Assembly: GCA_029339505.1 (NCBI GenBank)
Contig: JAQISU010000231.1
Location: forward strand, 684,001 to 748,000
Length of the DNA stretch: 64,000 nt
Direction of reading: 5' to 3'
Source of the DNA: Unio delphinus
Lineage: Eukaryota > Mollusca > Bivalvia > Unionida > Unionidae
Below the pieces are notes generated by a model. That model saw nothing but the letters and a program-made list of their open reading frames with translations, searched no databases and had not been told where the DNA came from. The translations under genes and the position numbers were made by a program. Shown piece after piece: positions 59,701 through 64,000 of this stretch; position 1 is the first letter of the stretch, and every line of letters begins with the position of its first letter.

Positions 59701-60658
59701 TTCAAACATGTTTGTTACAATTTGATGTGAATATTGTTTCTTTGACTTAGATATAACTTTTATCGTCCTTGTCATGTCTATTTAATTTTTGTCAGAGATA
59801 TGGACTTGTCAATTGACTTCATAACTTTATTTACATAGGATGTTACATGTATTCGTATGACCTTGTAGGAGTCAGATTTCATGATTTCAATGTCATCATT
59901 TAGAAGAGTCATGACCCCTTATATGTCTTGTAAGATACAATATACCGGGTATAATAAACATTATTTACAAGAGTCATGGCCCCTTATATGTCTTGTAAAA
60001 TACAATATATAATAAACAGATTATTTACAAGAGTCACAGCCCCTTATATGTCTTGTAAGATACAATATATAATAAACATTATTTTTTCTGTTATAATTTA
60101 GAATATGTAATAAATTATTTAATATATTATAATTTATAATATATAATAAACAGATTACTTCATGTGTTTTGTCTTATATATTGGATGGACTATTTGATGA
60201 GGTGAAGCCAGTGAACTTATGAGTCTACCACATCTCAAACACATCATCCACCTGAGATATCAGACAGTACACAAAAGGTAATAAAATATTTGCTTACCAA
60301 ACTGAAGTTAGTAGAGAACCAGGTCTGCCACCTCATATCTTTATGTGATAACAATGATGTCTTGCTCAGATATCAGAGTGTTAAAAATTATATCTTGTCC
60401 AACTCTGGTGTCAATCGTCTCTTGCAGGAGCTGAATAGGATCAGGAAGGCTGCCTTGGCATTTGGTTTTCATGAGCTTCTCGATGCAATGGGGGCAATGT
60501 TGGAGCGTGAATGTACCATGCTGCCAGGGACAGCCCACCCTGATGCAGCATTGCAACTTACACATGCAGCCACCAAGCTCCGAAGTGAAATGTCCACAGA
60601 TCCAACACTACATATTATGCCCTTAAGAACTAACTTTACTACTGACACAGATAGTTAA
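11596..60658 (+). CDS. INTS14: Integrator complex subunit 14 (whole gene, ten coding exons)
   Basis: INTS14 (formerly VWA9) is a nuclear subunit of the Integrator complex, in the INTS10-INTS13-INTS14 module. Integrator cleaves snRNA 3' ends and terminates promoter-proximal transcription. Ten exons were joined by reading: 11596-11757, 31915-32085, 33823-34048, 34406-34568, 37474-37625, 43733-43865, 45319-45398, 47266-47438, 55087-55152, 60428-60658. All have AG acceptors and GT donors, all phases agree, and the product is 518 residues, the length I recall for the vertebrate protein. The N-terminal VWA domain has the MIDAS-type sequence DVSLS at residues 8-12. The middle carries GSLKVEGMVAI and ENPYGEDDN, and the C-terminal helical part carries RKAALAFGF and AHPDAALQLTHAA. 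The start ATG is in a good context, 26 bases into its exon. An untranslated exon must lie upstream of 11569. Introns total about 47 kb and are full of repeats. Confidence 0.96.
11767..11985. repeat. Three-unit tandem repeat just after the INTS14 donor
   Basis: Units of about 68-80 bases built from TCTTCTTCAGTATATATTTC and AACTACAACTACCTTATAAA. The first begins 10 bases into intron 1. Confidence 0.8.
12344..12838. repeat. 73-bp minisatellite, seven units
   Basis: CACTTCCTGTGGGAGA recurs at 12344, about 12416, 12489, 12562, 12635, 12708 and 12781, a spacing of 73. Each unit also has CATGGATCAGTCTAACCC. Confidence 0.9.
12839..14299. other. Intron 1 stretch without recognised features
   Basis: AT-rich; the only repeat seen is a short (CA)n run at about 14075-14095. 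Confidence 0.4.
14300..15076. other. Possible 5' flank of the DIRS-like fragment
   Basis: Better base composition than its surroundings. The last part reads LPFILILLVPFQDLVDNA directly into the minisatellite, which resembles the RNase H helix before the SDN strand in DIRS elements. A minus-strand frame near 14560-14640 is hydrophilic and acid-rich but unidentified. The remainder is unresolved. Confidence 0.35.
15077..17031. repeat. 30-bp minisatellite, about 65 units
   Basis: The unit TGATAATATGAATGGAGTTC + ATATTCTGTC recurs every 30 bases. On the plus strand it stays open for 605 codons (15021-16838) as (DNMNRVHILS)n, after which a stop and small indels break the frame. Variation is at few sites: G/R/E/K at one codon, V/L and H/L at others, and silent CTA/CTG and AAT/AAC. 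A block at 15541-15660 recurs at 16291-16410, 750 bases (25 units) away, showing higher-order duplication. The last unit runs directly into an RNase H-like frame at 17000, so the array probably grew from coding DNA of a retroelement. Confidence 0.92.
16990..17960 (+). pseudogene. Decayed DIRS-like pol fragment (RNase H to recombinase junction)
   Basis: The plus strand reads ILSDNFTMVTSLRQQSGNKY and then NLCILAGEFLKWCHQQ. After a frame change it reads VNILADTLF, a stop, and IQMEWSFHPSVFFDRY. This is the order SDN, WC, N-hydrophobic-AD-L-(SR), EW seen in the RNase H of DIRS-type tyrosine-recombinase retrotransposons. Further on, LILIAPQIGSIVP (near 17535) matches the conserved APxWP region of the same pol type. 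Many stops and shifts mean it is dead. A 39-bp repeat has expanded inside it. The recombinase itself is not recognisable; something weakly similar may lie at 17620-17960. Confidence 0.65.
17244..17360. repeat. 39-bp tandem repeat, three units
   Basis: GATATTAGATGGAATTGGCC and variants start at 17244, 17283 and 17322. It lies inside the DIRS-like fragment, a second tandem expansion in the same dead element. Confidence 0.85.
17994..18560 (-). mobile_element. LTR-like interspersed repeat, copy A
   Basis: It starts with TGTTACAAGTCTATGCTCTT and continues with AATAAGTAACAGAAAAGAG and AACAAATAATTTATT. The same series is found at 28690, 29880 and 45670, and in reverse complement at 49830. Read on the minus strand it has a poly(A)-like AATAAATT context and ends ...TAACA, as an LTR would. 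The far border is not clear. Confidence 0.5.
18561..18982. other. Short stretch between repeats
   Basis: CCATTCATTCATTCATTCAC-type short repeats lie at 18700-18820; otherwise nothing is recognised. Confidence 0.5.
18988..20618 (+). repeat. 5' LTR
   Basis: Begins TGTCACAGAATTAGG and ends CAATTCTGTTACA (TG...CA). TATATAAG at 19226-19233 is the likely TATA box and AATAAA at 20235-20240 a poly(A) signal. GGTGAGT near 19318 could be a splice donor. At 19540-19720 the motif CTGATACCGTAG is repeated many times. Minus-strand frames here are a by-product of that repeat. Confidence 0.95.
20620..20638 (+). other. Primer-binding site, tRNA-Leu type
   Basis: TGGTGTCAGAAGTGGGAT, one base after the LTR, is complementary to the 3' end of animal tRNA-Leu (…ATCCCACTTCTGACA plus CCA). 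Confidence 0.85.
20832..21788 (+). pseudogene. gag, 5' half, with in-frame stop
   Basis: The ATG at 20832 begins MSSLKDLVALGKEFGYEG. Residues about 28-180 are a highly charged coiled coil of REKEREE/KIELEKQ repeats. The capsid-like part follows: KLPPFDDEKDNMDSYLHRFE, LLKGKALDVYSRLP, ALLKRYELTERGFRKKFR and FTVRIANYFERWIE. This capsid type is related to the vertebrate SCAN domain and is typical of Gmr1-like elements. TAG at 20994-20996 interrupts the coiled coil; the frame then continues unchanged. At 21788 a DNA transposon cuts the gene; the 3' half starts at 23819 in a compatible register. Confidence 0.88.
21789..23816. mobile_element. Tc1/mariner-type DNA transposon inserted in gag
   Basis: CCGTATGTTTTCGGAC at 21789 and GTCCGAAAACATACGG at 23801-23816 are perfect 16-bp terminal inverted repeats. 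TA lies on both sides (21787-21788, 23817-23818), and discounting the element plus one TA leaves the two gag halves in register, which supports the borders. The TIR core TGTCCGAAAACATAC recurs just inside the ends (21862, 23691, 23731, 23783). The 2028-bp interior has no transposase frame. Only a 74-codon frame (23073-23297) with KRSVGRPQKR, an AT-hook-like stretch, is open. It is probably non-autonomous; pogo-like relatives are possible. Confidence 0.75.
23819..25873 (+). pseudogene. gag C-terminus, protease, integrase remnant and reverse transcriptase
   Basis: One open frame. It reads the end of the capsid (GRELDQFLKEKVF), the CCHC knuckle CFLCNAWGHVQKDC (24062-24103), retropepsin with RDTGCTG (DTG at 24281-24289) ending TIGNVEGSRD, and then abruptly VKTFHANMLKLYIKR. 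That last motif is the C-terminal end of a Ty3/gypsy integrase. Reverse transcriptase follows: FCIDFRQLNKITVFDAEPMP, KLDLAKGYWQVP, MPFGLV and the catalytic FVDD at about 25298-25309, then the RNase H start RTDASETGLGAVLLQEQ. The frame breaks by one base at about 25874. The integrase core (HHCC and DDE parts) is absent. Confidence 0.9.
25874..26100 (+). pseudogene. RNase H, C-terminal part, frameshifted
   Basis: It continues the RNase H domain in a different frame: AVVWGIVKYHAYLFGRDF, ETDHQPLLYLN, ARLMRWALTLQPYRF, and it ends GADYLSRA and TGA at 26100. In standard-order Ty3/gypsy elements integrase would follow; here only 137 bases remain before the polypurine tract. Confidence 0.88.
26237..26245 (+). 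other. Polypurine tract
   Basis: AGGGGGGGG three bases before the 3' LTR, the expected plus-strand primer. Confidence 0.8.
26249..27881 (+). repeat. 3' LTR
   Basis: TGTCACAG...CTGTTACA, near-identical to the 5' LTR. Visible differences are a few substitutions in the first 130 bases and an extra AT at about 27404. TATATAAG is at 26487-26494. Confidence 0.95.
27887..28687. other. Intron 1 stretch with one strong hairpin
   Basis: A GAGA-type short repeat is at 28090-28118. AAACCCCCATGC (28526-28537) and GCATGGGGTTT (28541-28551) form an 11-bp stem with a three-base loop and one bulged C. No gene is recognised. Confidence 0.5.
28690..30240 (-). mobile_element. Decayed LTR retrotransposon with SCAN-like gag
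   Basis: LTR-like repeats lie at 28690-28905 and 29880-30240, both in minus orientation. Between them the minus strand has a glutamate/arginine-rich coiled coil (29480-29300) followed by gag-like words in shifting frames: KEVDTF, then HYEKIAENFKLP, KAHEAYISL and SELVPETNQQRLRNYSKETG. These match the capsid of Gmr1-like/SCAN-type Ty3/gypsy elements. Stops and shifts are frequent, and no pol is seen. The second LTR seems truncated. It is far older than the element at 18983. Confidence 0.6.
30241..31643. other. Intron 1 stretch
   Basis: A repeat of about 58 bases in two copies (ACTAAAATTG...CCCAAAGAGTCCCA) lies at 31208-31315. Nothing else is recognised. Confidence 0.45.
31644..31712 (-). mobile_element. 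SINE family 2 head fragment
   Basis: The minus strand reads AGTGGTTAGAGCATCT and then a B-box-like region and GAGTCAT, matching the tRNA-like head of the copy at 55505. The rest is missing. Confidence 0.5.
31915..32085 (+). CDS. INTS14: INTS14 coding exon 2
   Basis: Codes residues 55-111, including LWEQLVPFTRDVETIKTA and EEWGTA, part of the VWA fold. Acceptor TTCTTTGCAG, donor GTAATT; phase 0 at both ends. The donor is one of several GGTAAT sites in the next 330 bases. Confidence 0.95.
32086..32485 (+). repeat. Degenerate repeat with many donor-like GGTAAT sites
   Basis: The true exon 2 donor CAG-GTAATT is followed by CACAGGTAATCCAC (about 32164), CACAGGTAGT (32207), GCAGGTAATACT (32389) and AAAGGTAATGCACA (32407), in a background of CACA-rich, roughly repeated sequence. 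Confidence 0.6.
32486..33822. other. Rest of INTS14 intron 2
   Basis: No repeat array, SINE or second gene is recognised. Confidence 0.4.
33823..34048 (+). CDS. INTS14: INTS14 coding exon 3
   Basis: Codes residues 112-186, from VILITDGNMGVGPGSL to QQLIDLSNK. ITDG is the usual VWA strand-loop and PLPFPFPTKLHVMCIAN follows. Acceptor TATTTCAG, donor GTAATT, ending one base into a glycine codon. Confidence 0.95.
34406..34568 (+). CDS. INTS14: INTS14 coding exon 4
   Basis: Codes about residues 187-241: LSSVQAMFQRLADSCYAPYY, then LRCGNLKCNVTLFPPPE. The intron before it is only 357 bases. Acceptor GCATTTCAG, donor GTAAGT. Confidence 0.93.
34569..35689. other. First part of INTS14 intron 4
   Basis: AT-rich, with short AAATAAATATTA repeats at 35150-35215; otherwise nothing. 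Confidence 0.4.
35690..37330. repeat. 52/56-bp minisatellite, about 29 units
   Basis: The unit carries AACGTTATTTATCGTGGATG and TTTTAACAAGCAT. Two linker types alternate, ATAATTATACAATCAT (56-bp units) and ATACCGTCAT (52-bp units). The array ends 143 bases before exon 5. ORFs within it, such as 36547-36915, are repeat artefacts. Confidence 0.92.
37474..37625 (+). CDS. INTS14: INTS14 coding exon 5
   Basis: Codes about residues 241-291, with LDICGFLDLHDISSPPTL and SRHLVLP, a highly conserved INTS14 block. The acceptor TTTTTTCTTACCCAG lies 140 bases after the 56-bp array. Donor GTACTG. Confidence 0.95.
37781..37960 (-). mobile_element. SINE family 1, diverged copy
   Basis: GTTGTTGTTTTTGTAG at the left end is the complement of the tail, and CAGGAACCACCAAGACTTGA and CAGAGGTGAAAAGGTAGTGA match the SINE body and head on the minus strand. 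Confidence 0.7.
38350..38600. promoter_or_regulatory. CpG-rich patch in INTS14 intron 5
   Basis: Eight CpGs fall within about 80 bases (38385-38460), in a window where they are otherwise scarce. The patch has GTCACGTGATCACG (an E-box, CACGTG), an inverted CCAAT (GGCCAATGAG), and ATGAATATTCAT, a perfect 12-bp palindrome. It could be a promoter or enhancer, or the end of an unrecognised element. An open frame lies 320 bases downstream. Confidence 0.35.
38919..39188 (+). pseudogene. Broken 89-codon frame of unknown identity
   Basis: The ATG at 38919 reads MEGRSLGPFCTEIQLSEEHL, then TAA at codon 25. The same frame continues without further stop for 64 codons (IKSLENCHVKIGVLLELK, FLKSAAKVIDVAK, RLLEVEKKE) to TAA at 39186. 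The composition is protein-like, amphipathic and lysine/leucine/glutamate-rich, unlike the surrounding intron. I recognise no family. It could be an exon of a nested gene, a retrocopy or part of a transposon. The internal stop argues against a working protein from this ATG. Confidence 0.3.
39980..40221 (+). mobile_element. SINE family 1
   Basis: Diverged tRNA-like head, body with CTTCTCGTGGGTCGGTGGTT and tail TAAACCCTACAGCAATAACG. ACCATTTTATT (39969-39979) and ACCATATTATT (40222-40232) form an 11-bp target duplication with one mismatch. Confidence 0.9.
40233..41669. other. Intron 5 stretch
   Basis: A three-copy repeat of about 41 bases (TACATTATGGCATAGTTTGA) lies at 40760-40855. The rest shows nothing recognisable. 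Confidence 0.5.
41670..42138. repeat. 42-bp minisatellite, about 11 units
   Basis: GATGAAATATTGGGTAGAAG and TTCATATGTTTCTAG repeat every 42 bases. The plus strand stays open (41698-42153) as (MKYWVEVQYSYVSR)n, a repeat artefact with no other support. Confidence 0.92.
42139..43057. other. Intron 5 stretch, nothing recognised
   Basis: No exon or element; a few short palindromic TTACC/GGTAAT stretches are at 42520-42670. Confidence 0.4.
43058..43378. repeat. 53-bp minisatellite, six units
   Basis: CTGGTGTGCATAATGCATTT occurs at 43062, 43115, 43168, 43221 and 43274, and as a variant at 43327, exactly 53 apart. ATGCATTTGGATT...CCAAAATTG is constant. Confidence 0.93.
43733..43865 (+). CDS. INTS14: INTS14 coding exon 6
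   Basis: Codes about residues 292-335. An acidic low-complexity linker (EKSKEEEEDNAADEGK) leads into FTVLLHGSLKVEGMVAI. Acceptor CCTTTCAG, donor GTATGA. Confidence 0.94.
43866..45318. other. INTS14 intron 6
   Basis: No tandem array or SINE seen. Short open frames have no recognisable similarity. Confidence 0.45.
45319..45398 (+). CDS. INTS14: INTS14 coding exon 7
   Basis: An 80-nt exon coding WFGMLYSWADSKKKSSLMLS and then LFEP. Acceptor AATTTCAG, donor GTAAAG. Confidence 0.94.
45670..46461 (-). mobile_element. Solo LTR-like repeat, copy D
   Basis: TGTTATGTGC at the left and CACGTAACA at the right are the ends. They are flanked by GCTAG (45665-45669) and GCTAT (46462-46466), a 5-bp target duplication with one change. 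In the minus orientation an HSE-like TTCTAGAA (about 46181) comes first, then a TATA-like TTTATATA region (46130) and later AATAAA-like signals, the order expected of an LTR. Confidence 0.55.
46630..46840. repeat. 50-60-bp repeat with inverted CCAAT boxes
   Basis: GATTGGTCAGGGAGCT and variants occur about five times, separated by CACATAACGCACACAA-type spacers. Confidence 0.8.
47266..47438 (+). CDS. INTS14: INTS14 coding exon 8
   Basis: Codes about residues 363-420, including WIGDINNLAPISDFTENPYG, RPLDKRSYAQSCVVWIKAVG and the final LQ. Acceptor TCTTCCCTTGCAG, donor GTGAGC; ends in phase 0. Confidence 0.95.
47439..49000. other. Start of INTS14 intron 8
   Basis: AT-rich; no array, SINE or exon recognised. 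Confidence 0.4.
49001..49830 (+). mobile_element. Solo LTR-like repeat, copy E
   Basis: Reverse complement of the family at 17994 and 45670. It ends AAGAGCATAGACTTGTAACA at 49830 and contains CTATATAATCTTG and AATAAATTATTTATTAAATT. The left border (TGTAACATTG at 49001) is tentative and no target duplication is seen. Confidence 0.5.
50437..50687 (+). mobile_element. SINE family 1
   Basis: The head GTGGCCGAGTGGTCTAAAGC is the A box of a tRNA-Leu/Ser-type promoter, and a B-box-like AGTTTCAGATT follows. The body has GGGTCGGTGGTTCTTTC and the tail (AAC)n. ACAACTTTGAAGG (50424-50436) and ACAACTATGAAGG (50688-50700) are the target duplication. The central GTCGGTGGTTCT...CCACC...GCCGCCATGTATA block resembles the Meta-type central domain of lophotrochozoan SINEs. 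Confidence 0.93.
50701..51281. other. Intron 8 stretch, nothing recognised
   Basis: Only a short (GGAT)n run at 51182-51196. Confidence 0.45.
51282..51507. mobile_element. piggyBac-like MITE with nested palindromes
   Basis: TTAACCCTTTGAACCC at the left and GGTTCAAAAGGGTTAT at the right are inverted repeats beginning at TTAA/TTAT. This is the target and the CCC start typical of piggyBac elements. Inside are three palindromes: CAGGCCGGTATACCGGCCTG (51385-51404, perfect, 20 bases), an imperfect copy near 51431, and AGGCCAGTAAACTGGCCT (51470-51487). At 226 bases there is no coding capacity. Confidence 0.65.
51508..52195. other. Intron 8 stretch, nothing recognised
   Basis: AT-rich; the open frame at 51817 has no recognisable similarity. 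Confidence 0.4.
52196..53690. repeat. 45-48-bp minisatellite, about 32 units
   Basis: Each unit is AAAGGATGCATGAAAATCAC + GCTAATTATTACT + a run of five to nine A + CTTGAGT. Length changes are confined to the A run, and a C/T change (CACGC/CATGC) separates early and late units. The motif TACTAA occurs once per unit. Confidence 0.93.
54330..54860. repeat. 37-bp minisatellite, about 14 units
   Basis: TTACCAAGATTTAGGTTTGA and CTATTCCCATGTCAG repeat about every 37 bases. A divergent variant (TTACCAAAACTTGGGTTTGA) recurs at three or four places. Confidence 0.9.
55063..55080 (+). promoter_or_regulatory. INTS14: T18 polypyrimidine tract of exon 9
   Basis: Eighteen T directly before ACTCAG, the acceptor of the 66-nt exon 9. 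It is a strong but length-unstable splice signal. Confidence 0.85.
55087..55152 (+). CDS. INTS14: INTS14 coding exon 9
   Basis: A 66-nt exon coding ADMQKVIRHAKKLPDKQQQ and FYK, phase 0 at both ends. Its acceptor follows an uninterrupted run of 18 T. Donor GTAAGA. Confidence 0.95.
55505..55817 (+). mobile_element. tRNA-derived SINE, family 2
   Basis: CAGTGGCCTAGTGGTTAGAG is the A box and GGGTTCAATCTCC the B box. The 3' end is AAATCTTAATCAAACAA. The perfect 15-bp duplication ACATGTTTTGCAAAC at 55490-55504 and 55818-55832 fixes the borders. The body differs from family 1. Confidence 0.93.
55833..56840. repeat. Degenerate 'TTATTGCCCTT' dispersed repeat
   Basis: At 56525-56790, GGAGTTATTGCCCTTTTCCC, AATTATTGCTTTTGACAACT and CTCAAGAACCCCTTGAC are spaced loosely. 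The same words recur at 59290-59830. 55833-56520 shows nothing. Confidence 0.5.
56853..57102 (+). mobile_element. SINE family 1, best-preserved copy
   Basis: GAGTGGCCGAGTGGTCTAAA (A box), GTGGGTTCGAGTCTCAGG region (B box), body and (CAA)n tail are all intact. CCATTGTGTACA at 56841-56852 and 57103-57114 is a perfect 12-bp target duplication, so this insertion is young. Confidence 0.95.
57115..59219. other. Intron 9 stretch, nothing recognised
   Basis: Short open frames only, none with recognisable similarity. Confidence 0.4.
59220..60080. repeat. Degenerate dispersed repeat and a three-copy tandem repeat
   Basis: GAGTTATGGCCCTTGTTAGT, TTTATGGCCCTTGACAATTA and CTCAAGAACCATTCAA words recur at irregular intervals of about 150-170 bases. 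At 59900-60080 CCCCTTATATGTCTTGTAAG followed by TACAATATATAATAAAC occurs three times. Confidence 0.6.
60428..60658 (+). CDS. INTS14: INTS14 last coding exon
   Basis: Codes residues 443-518 from ELNRIRKAALAFGFHELL to the stop TAA at 60656-60658. It carries MLERECTMLPGTAHPDAALQ, the conserved C-terminal helices that pair with the partner subunit in the Integrator module. Acceptor GTCTCTTGCAG. Confidence 0.95.
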   Translation, partial: ELNRIRKAALAFGFHELLDAMGAMLERECTMLPGTAHPDAALQLTHAATKLRSEMSTDPTLHIMPLRTNFTTDTDS

Positions 60659-60689
60659 TTGTGTTGTTGAGATGGTGCATAGGGTATAG

Positions 60690-60695
60690 AATAAA
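60690..60695 (+). terminator. INTS14: Poly(A) signal of INTS14 (candidate)
   Basis: AATAAA 32 bases after the stop codon; another is at 60886-60891. The 3' UTR end cannot be fixed from sequence alone. Confidence 0.55.
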
Positions 60696-60889
60696 TGAAT
60701 GTGCCAAGGAACGAATGTGCCCAAACCCGGTTGAGTTTTATCAACATTTGGCTCCTTCCTTGGCATTGAATGTACTAAATGTTATGATGCTGTTGTTGGA
60801 TTGAAGTTTCAGGAGGCATAAGTTTCTTATGAATAATGTCAGTAAAGCTTTTGAATGAAAATGATTTTGATATTCTCCAACAGAAAATA

Positions 60890-61190
60890 AATGATGTTTA
60901 GAACCATGTGAATGGAACTTTGGTTTTGCCTAGATTTGGATATCCTCAAACAGAATAAAATTTAAAACCAAGTGAATGGAACTTTTGTTTTGTCTGGGTT
61001 TCGTTGTCCTCCAACAGAAAATAAATAATGTTTAGAATCATGTGAATGGAAGTTTGGTTTTGTCTAGGTTTTGATGTCCTCAAACAGAAAAAAACAATGT
61101 TTAGAACCATGTGAACAGAACTTTGGTTATGCCTAGATTTTAATGTCCTTAACAGAAAATCAATAATGTTTAGAACCATGTGAATGAAAC
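60890..61190. repeat. About 65-bp repeat, four to five units, beyond the INTS14 stop
   Basis: ATGTTTAGAACCATGTGAAT and ACTTTGGTTTTGCCTAGATT recur, several units ending in AAAATAAAT, so that extra poly(A)-like signals are stacked. Confidence 0.8.
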
Positions 61191-62359
61191 AGCAAGCTGG
61201 CCAAGATTATGATTTCATCAGGCGAAATACAAGACTCTAAGGACTGTTAATGATATTAGATCAGTTATGAACAAGATGTTATAATTTATCTACTTAAAGT
61301 TAAAGGAAGATTTAAGCTAAATCTTGAAATACATAGATTTTTGCCTGTACTGCTGAATGTTGCCATTCAAGTTTCAGAACAATATAAAGAAACTTAGCCA
61401 CAATCACTGTACCTATACATGTATTCTATATTCGATTAATAGTTCTTGCTAAAATATTGAATGCATTCATCAGAAATCAAAATAAATGACCAATAAAAAT
61501 ACACATCTGTCATTAAAAATGATATCACATTTACATTTGAATATCATTTATTTTAGTATATGAAATTTTTTCTTATTTTCTCCTTTGTAACAATAAATTT
61601 GTTTTACCAACGTTTAAATGGCTGTTTTGTTAGTGGTCTGCTCTTTTTCACTTCTTTCAGTTACAATAATTTTTTCTCGAGCGTTAAAAGTTGTTTCGAT
61701 TTAGTTGCCGGTTCTTTCATTGTTATTAAGGTACTGGGTGTCAACATTATTTGTCCACAGTTGTAATATCGACTGTAAAGACATTTTTGACTTGGTTTTG
61801 GGAAAATATGAATAATCTATATATGTGCAGTGCATATCTATTAATAAATGAAATAAAAAGAAACAGTTATCTCATCCAGAAACAATCGTTTACTCTGAGA
61901 TAAAATTCAATGGTTAAATTCACAGAAGATATAACAGGGATTAACTTCATAAAGGAAGTGTACAACCTGGTTCACAAACTCGGATAGACATCTTGGTGAC
62001 TGGGATGTAATCGACCCCTCCTGGGGGGTGGGGTGGGGGAAACAAACATCACAACAAACATCATAAACCTTTAACACTATCAGTCTAATCCTTCAAGCAA
62101 TTCTCACTTGCTGGTTTAATAGACAAAGACTTAATTCATGCTGATTAACTCTAAAGACAAACAATATAGGCAACTACTATTTTAATTTTGGCACAACAAT
62201 GTCAAATTTATGACATGTATATTAGACTAGTTTACGGATTGTACCATCTGTCACTATATACAAACGAGGTAGTCAGAATCCTTTTTTTGTTGTTCTTTAC
62301 ATGCGTGTGTGATCAGAACAGTCTTTACTATTAAAGTGATCGTTGTTACAAATGATTAT
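61191..62359. other. Downstream intergenic stretch, nothing recognised
   Basis: A G-rich run (GGGGGGTGGGGTGGGGG) is at 62023-62039. No exon seen. Confidence 0.45.
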
Positions 62360-62578
62360 ATAAATTACAATAACGATATGACTACACTACAGAACAACAA
62401 ATGACAAAACAATGAAATTGGGAAACATAAAAACAAGCTGAAAACATATAAGATACAAAACATGATTAGGTCTCTAAGTTTGTTTCTGCAGTCGAAAAAG
62501 GTGAGTTTTAAGAGCACTCTTAAAAGGGACCAGTAAGTCTTTGTGTCTAATTTCAATGGGCAATTCGTTCCACATCGC
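62360..62578 (-). mobile_element. LINE 3' fragment, second copy
   Basis: The minus strand matches 11180-11400 of the LINE at 10000, including the words for MWNELPIEIRH (start) and KSALKTHLF, and ends before the (ATT)n tail. Confidence 0.85.
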
Positions 62579-63470
62579 TATTAAAGTTGAATGTATTTAA
62601 TTAATATTGAAAAATCTAGTTAGACAATATTCAACCTCAGGTATCACATTGACAACTTACAGGGAACGAGTTACAAAGGTGGATCTCACTGTTAGCAATT
62701 TTTGTGATAAGCTGTTTATTCAGATGCAGTGTTGTTTTCACATTGAGGGCCACATTTATAGTGGGCATCCATCTGTCTAATTGTCTGACCTTTGACCTTT
62801 GTAAGCATTAATAAGTTGTGAAATTCTTTTCATAATAGTTCTGCTTTCAAAATGTGTCCATAAGATTTAGCATGTTTAGCCGTATGGTTTACAGATGTTA
62901 TGCCAATTTTACACTTAATATTATACATAGTAATATAGATGGCTAATACTAAGGAGTTTATCAATTCTCAGTTTCTTAAAGACTGACAATTAGATCCACT
63001 GAAAAAGACAACTATTTCAAACTCTGTTCTGCAAGGTATGTAAACAGTAAATATAACTGTTGACAGATGATTCCACTACCCTCAGACAATAGGTAGTTCA
63101 GGATAATGTGTTTGCTTGGTATACTTGAAGGCACACTATGTCCATGCTTACATTTGAGAATGGACTCGTCCATTCTGTTATGAGTGTGGACCTATAATAT
63201 TATTTTGCATACTATGTATTGGCAAGGGTGATTTATCTAGTAAATAAATTAGACTTCTTTTTCATATGACTTATAAATGCAAGCACTAACAGACAGCTAC
63301 AAATTAGTTTGAAATTAGGATCCGTATTTACCAACTCAGATATAATAAACAAAACATTTAACATTTATCTTCTTAGATATGTTGCTAGATATATGTGTGC
63401 TATTAAAGTTCAATGAATATAATTAATATTGAAAAATCTAGTTAGACAATATTCAACTTCAGCATTCAAC
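62579..63470. repeat. Pair of near-identical 65-bp blocks
   Basis: CTATTAAAGTTGAATG, AATTAATATTGAAAAATCTA and GTTAGACAATATTCAAC occur at 62579-62645 and again at 63400-63465. The first abuts the LINE fragment. The ends GTTGAAT/ATTCAAC are inverted. Confidence 0.65.
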
Positions 63471-64000
63471 ACTAATATTTTACTTCTTGATCTGTATCAG
63501 AGGTCTCACTAGGATTTTAGAACATAGAGTCCAGTACTCCCATTTTGGTAAAAAAAAGAAGTCTCACCAGCAAAAGTTGCAGTCCCTTCGCAGACATTGT
63601 GGATCTTTGCAGATTAGAAGAACTGTTGGTTGCCATTTAATTTCCACATTCTTTATAACACTGACATGTACAAGCGTGTTAGTCTATTCAGTGCGTCTGG
63701 TAGCGATATTCCGATTATCGATTATAATCGATCATCAGTTGGTTGAGCAAACCAATAAAACAATCGACTGTAAACTCCATAATCGATTGTGTGTAAAGGG
63801 AGACTACTTTTTAGGTGTATGCAAAGCACAAAGGTTTGTAAAACTCCCAGCCACTAAAGCTGATCTGAAATTTATTAATTCTCTTCACAACTACAAATAT
63901 GAAACCTTATGATTCATAATTAGGAACATATAGTCATTATTACATGGTCAAGTTGTTAAATTGTTGAGTTGATAAATGTAAACACATTTTGTTGATTTGT
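63471..64000. other. Right end, unassigned
   Basis: An open frame at 63487-63912 (141 codons) has mixed composition and no family I recognise. It contains the 16-bp perfect palindrome ATCGATTATAATCGAT at 63717-63732, so it may be part of a mobile element. Confidence 0.35.

Overview
The window is eukaryotic, AT-rich, repeat-dense animal DNA. The protein-coding signal is split into short exons with GT/AG borders. The mobile elements (tRNA-derived SINEs, an L2/CR1-type LINE, a Gmr1-like Ty3/gypsy element, a DIRS-like element) and the abundant minisatellites fit a lophotrochozoan, most likely a mollusc. That placement is an inference; no ribosomal or mitochondrial marker is present.

Two host genes are supported. 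On the minus strand at the left end are the first two coding exons of an adenosine-deaminase-like protein (ADAL/MAPDA type; 5527-5595 and 2776-2906); the rest of that gene lies beyond position 1. On the plus strand, from 11596 to 60658, is a complete Integrator complex subunit 14 gene (INTS14, formerly VWA9) in ten coding exons. All exon phases agree and the sum is 518 codons, the length I recall for the vertebrate protein. The genes are divergent, and the CpG-enriched stretch around 5350-5960 is the best candidate for a shared promoter.

Intron 1 of INTS14 (11758-31914) is a transposon graveyard. It holds a decayed DIRS-type pol fragment whose RNase H coding region appears to have given rise to a 65-copy, 30-bp minisatellite. 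It also holds a young Ty3/gypsy element (18988-27881, near-identical 1.63-kb LTRs, GTGTA target duplication) that carries a DNA transposon inside gag, and a much older LTR element (28690-30240). Just upstream of the start-codon exon, a LINE has landed inside a GATAATTATC-type tandem array. Introns 4, 5 and 8 carry long arrays with units of 56, 42, 53, 46 and 37 bp.

Dispersed through the window are six copies of one tRNA-derived SINE family, two of a second family, several ~0.8-kb LTR-like repeats, two more LINE fragments, a piggyBac-like MITE with nested palindromes, and a CpG-rich patch in intron 5 followed by a broken 89-codon reading frame of unknown identity. The most unusual systems are the integrase-deleted Gmr1-like retrotransposon and the minisatellite grown from an RNase H domain. 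Repeat copy numbers are by eye and approximate unless stated.
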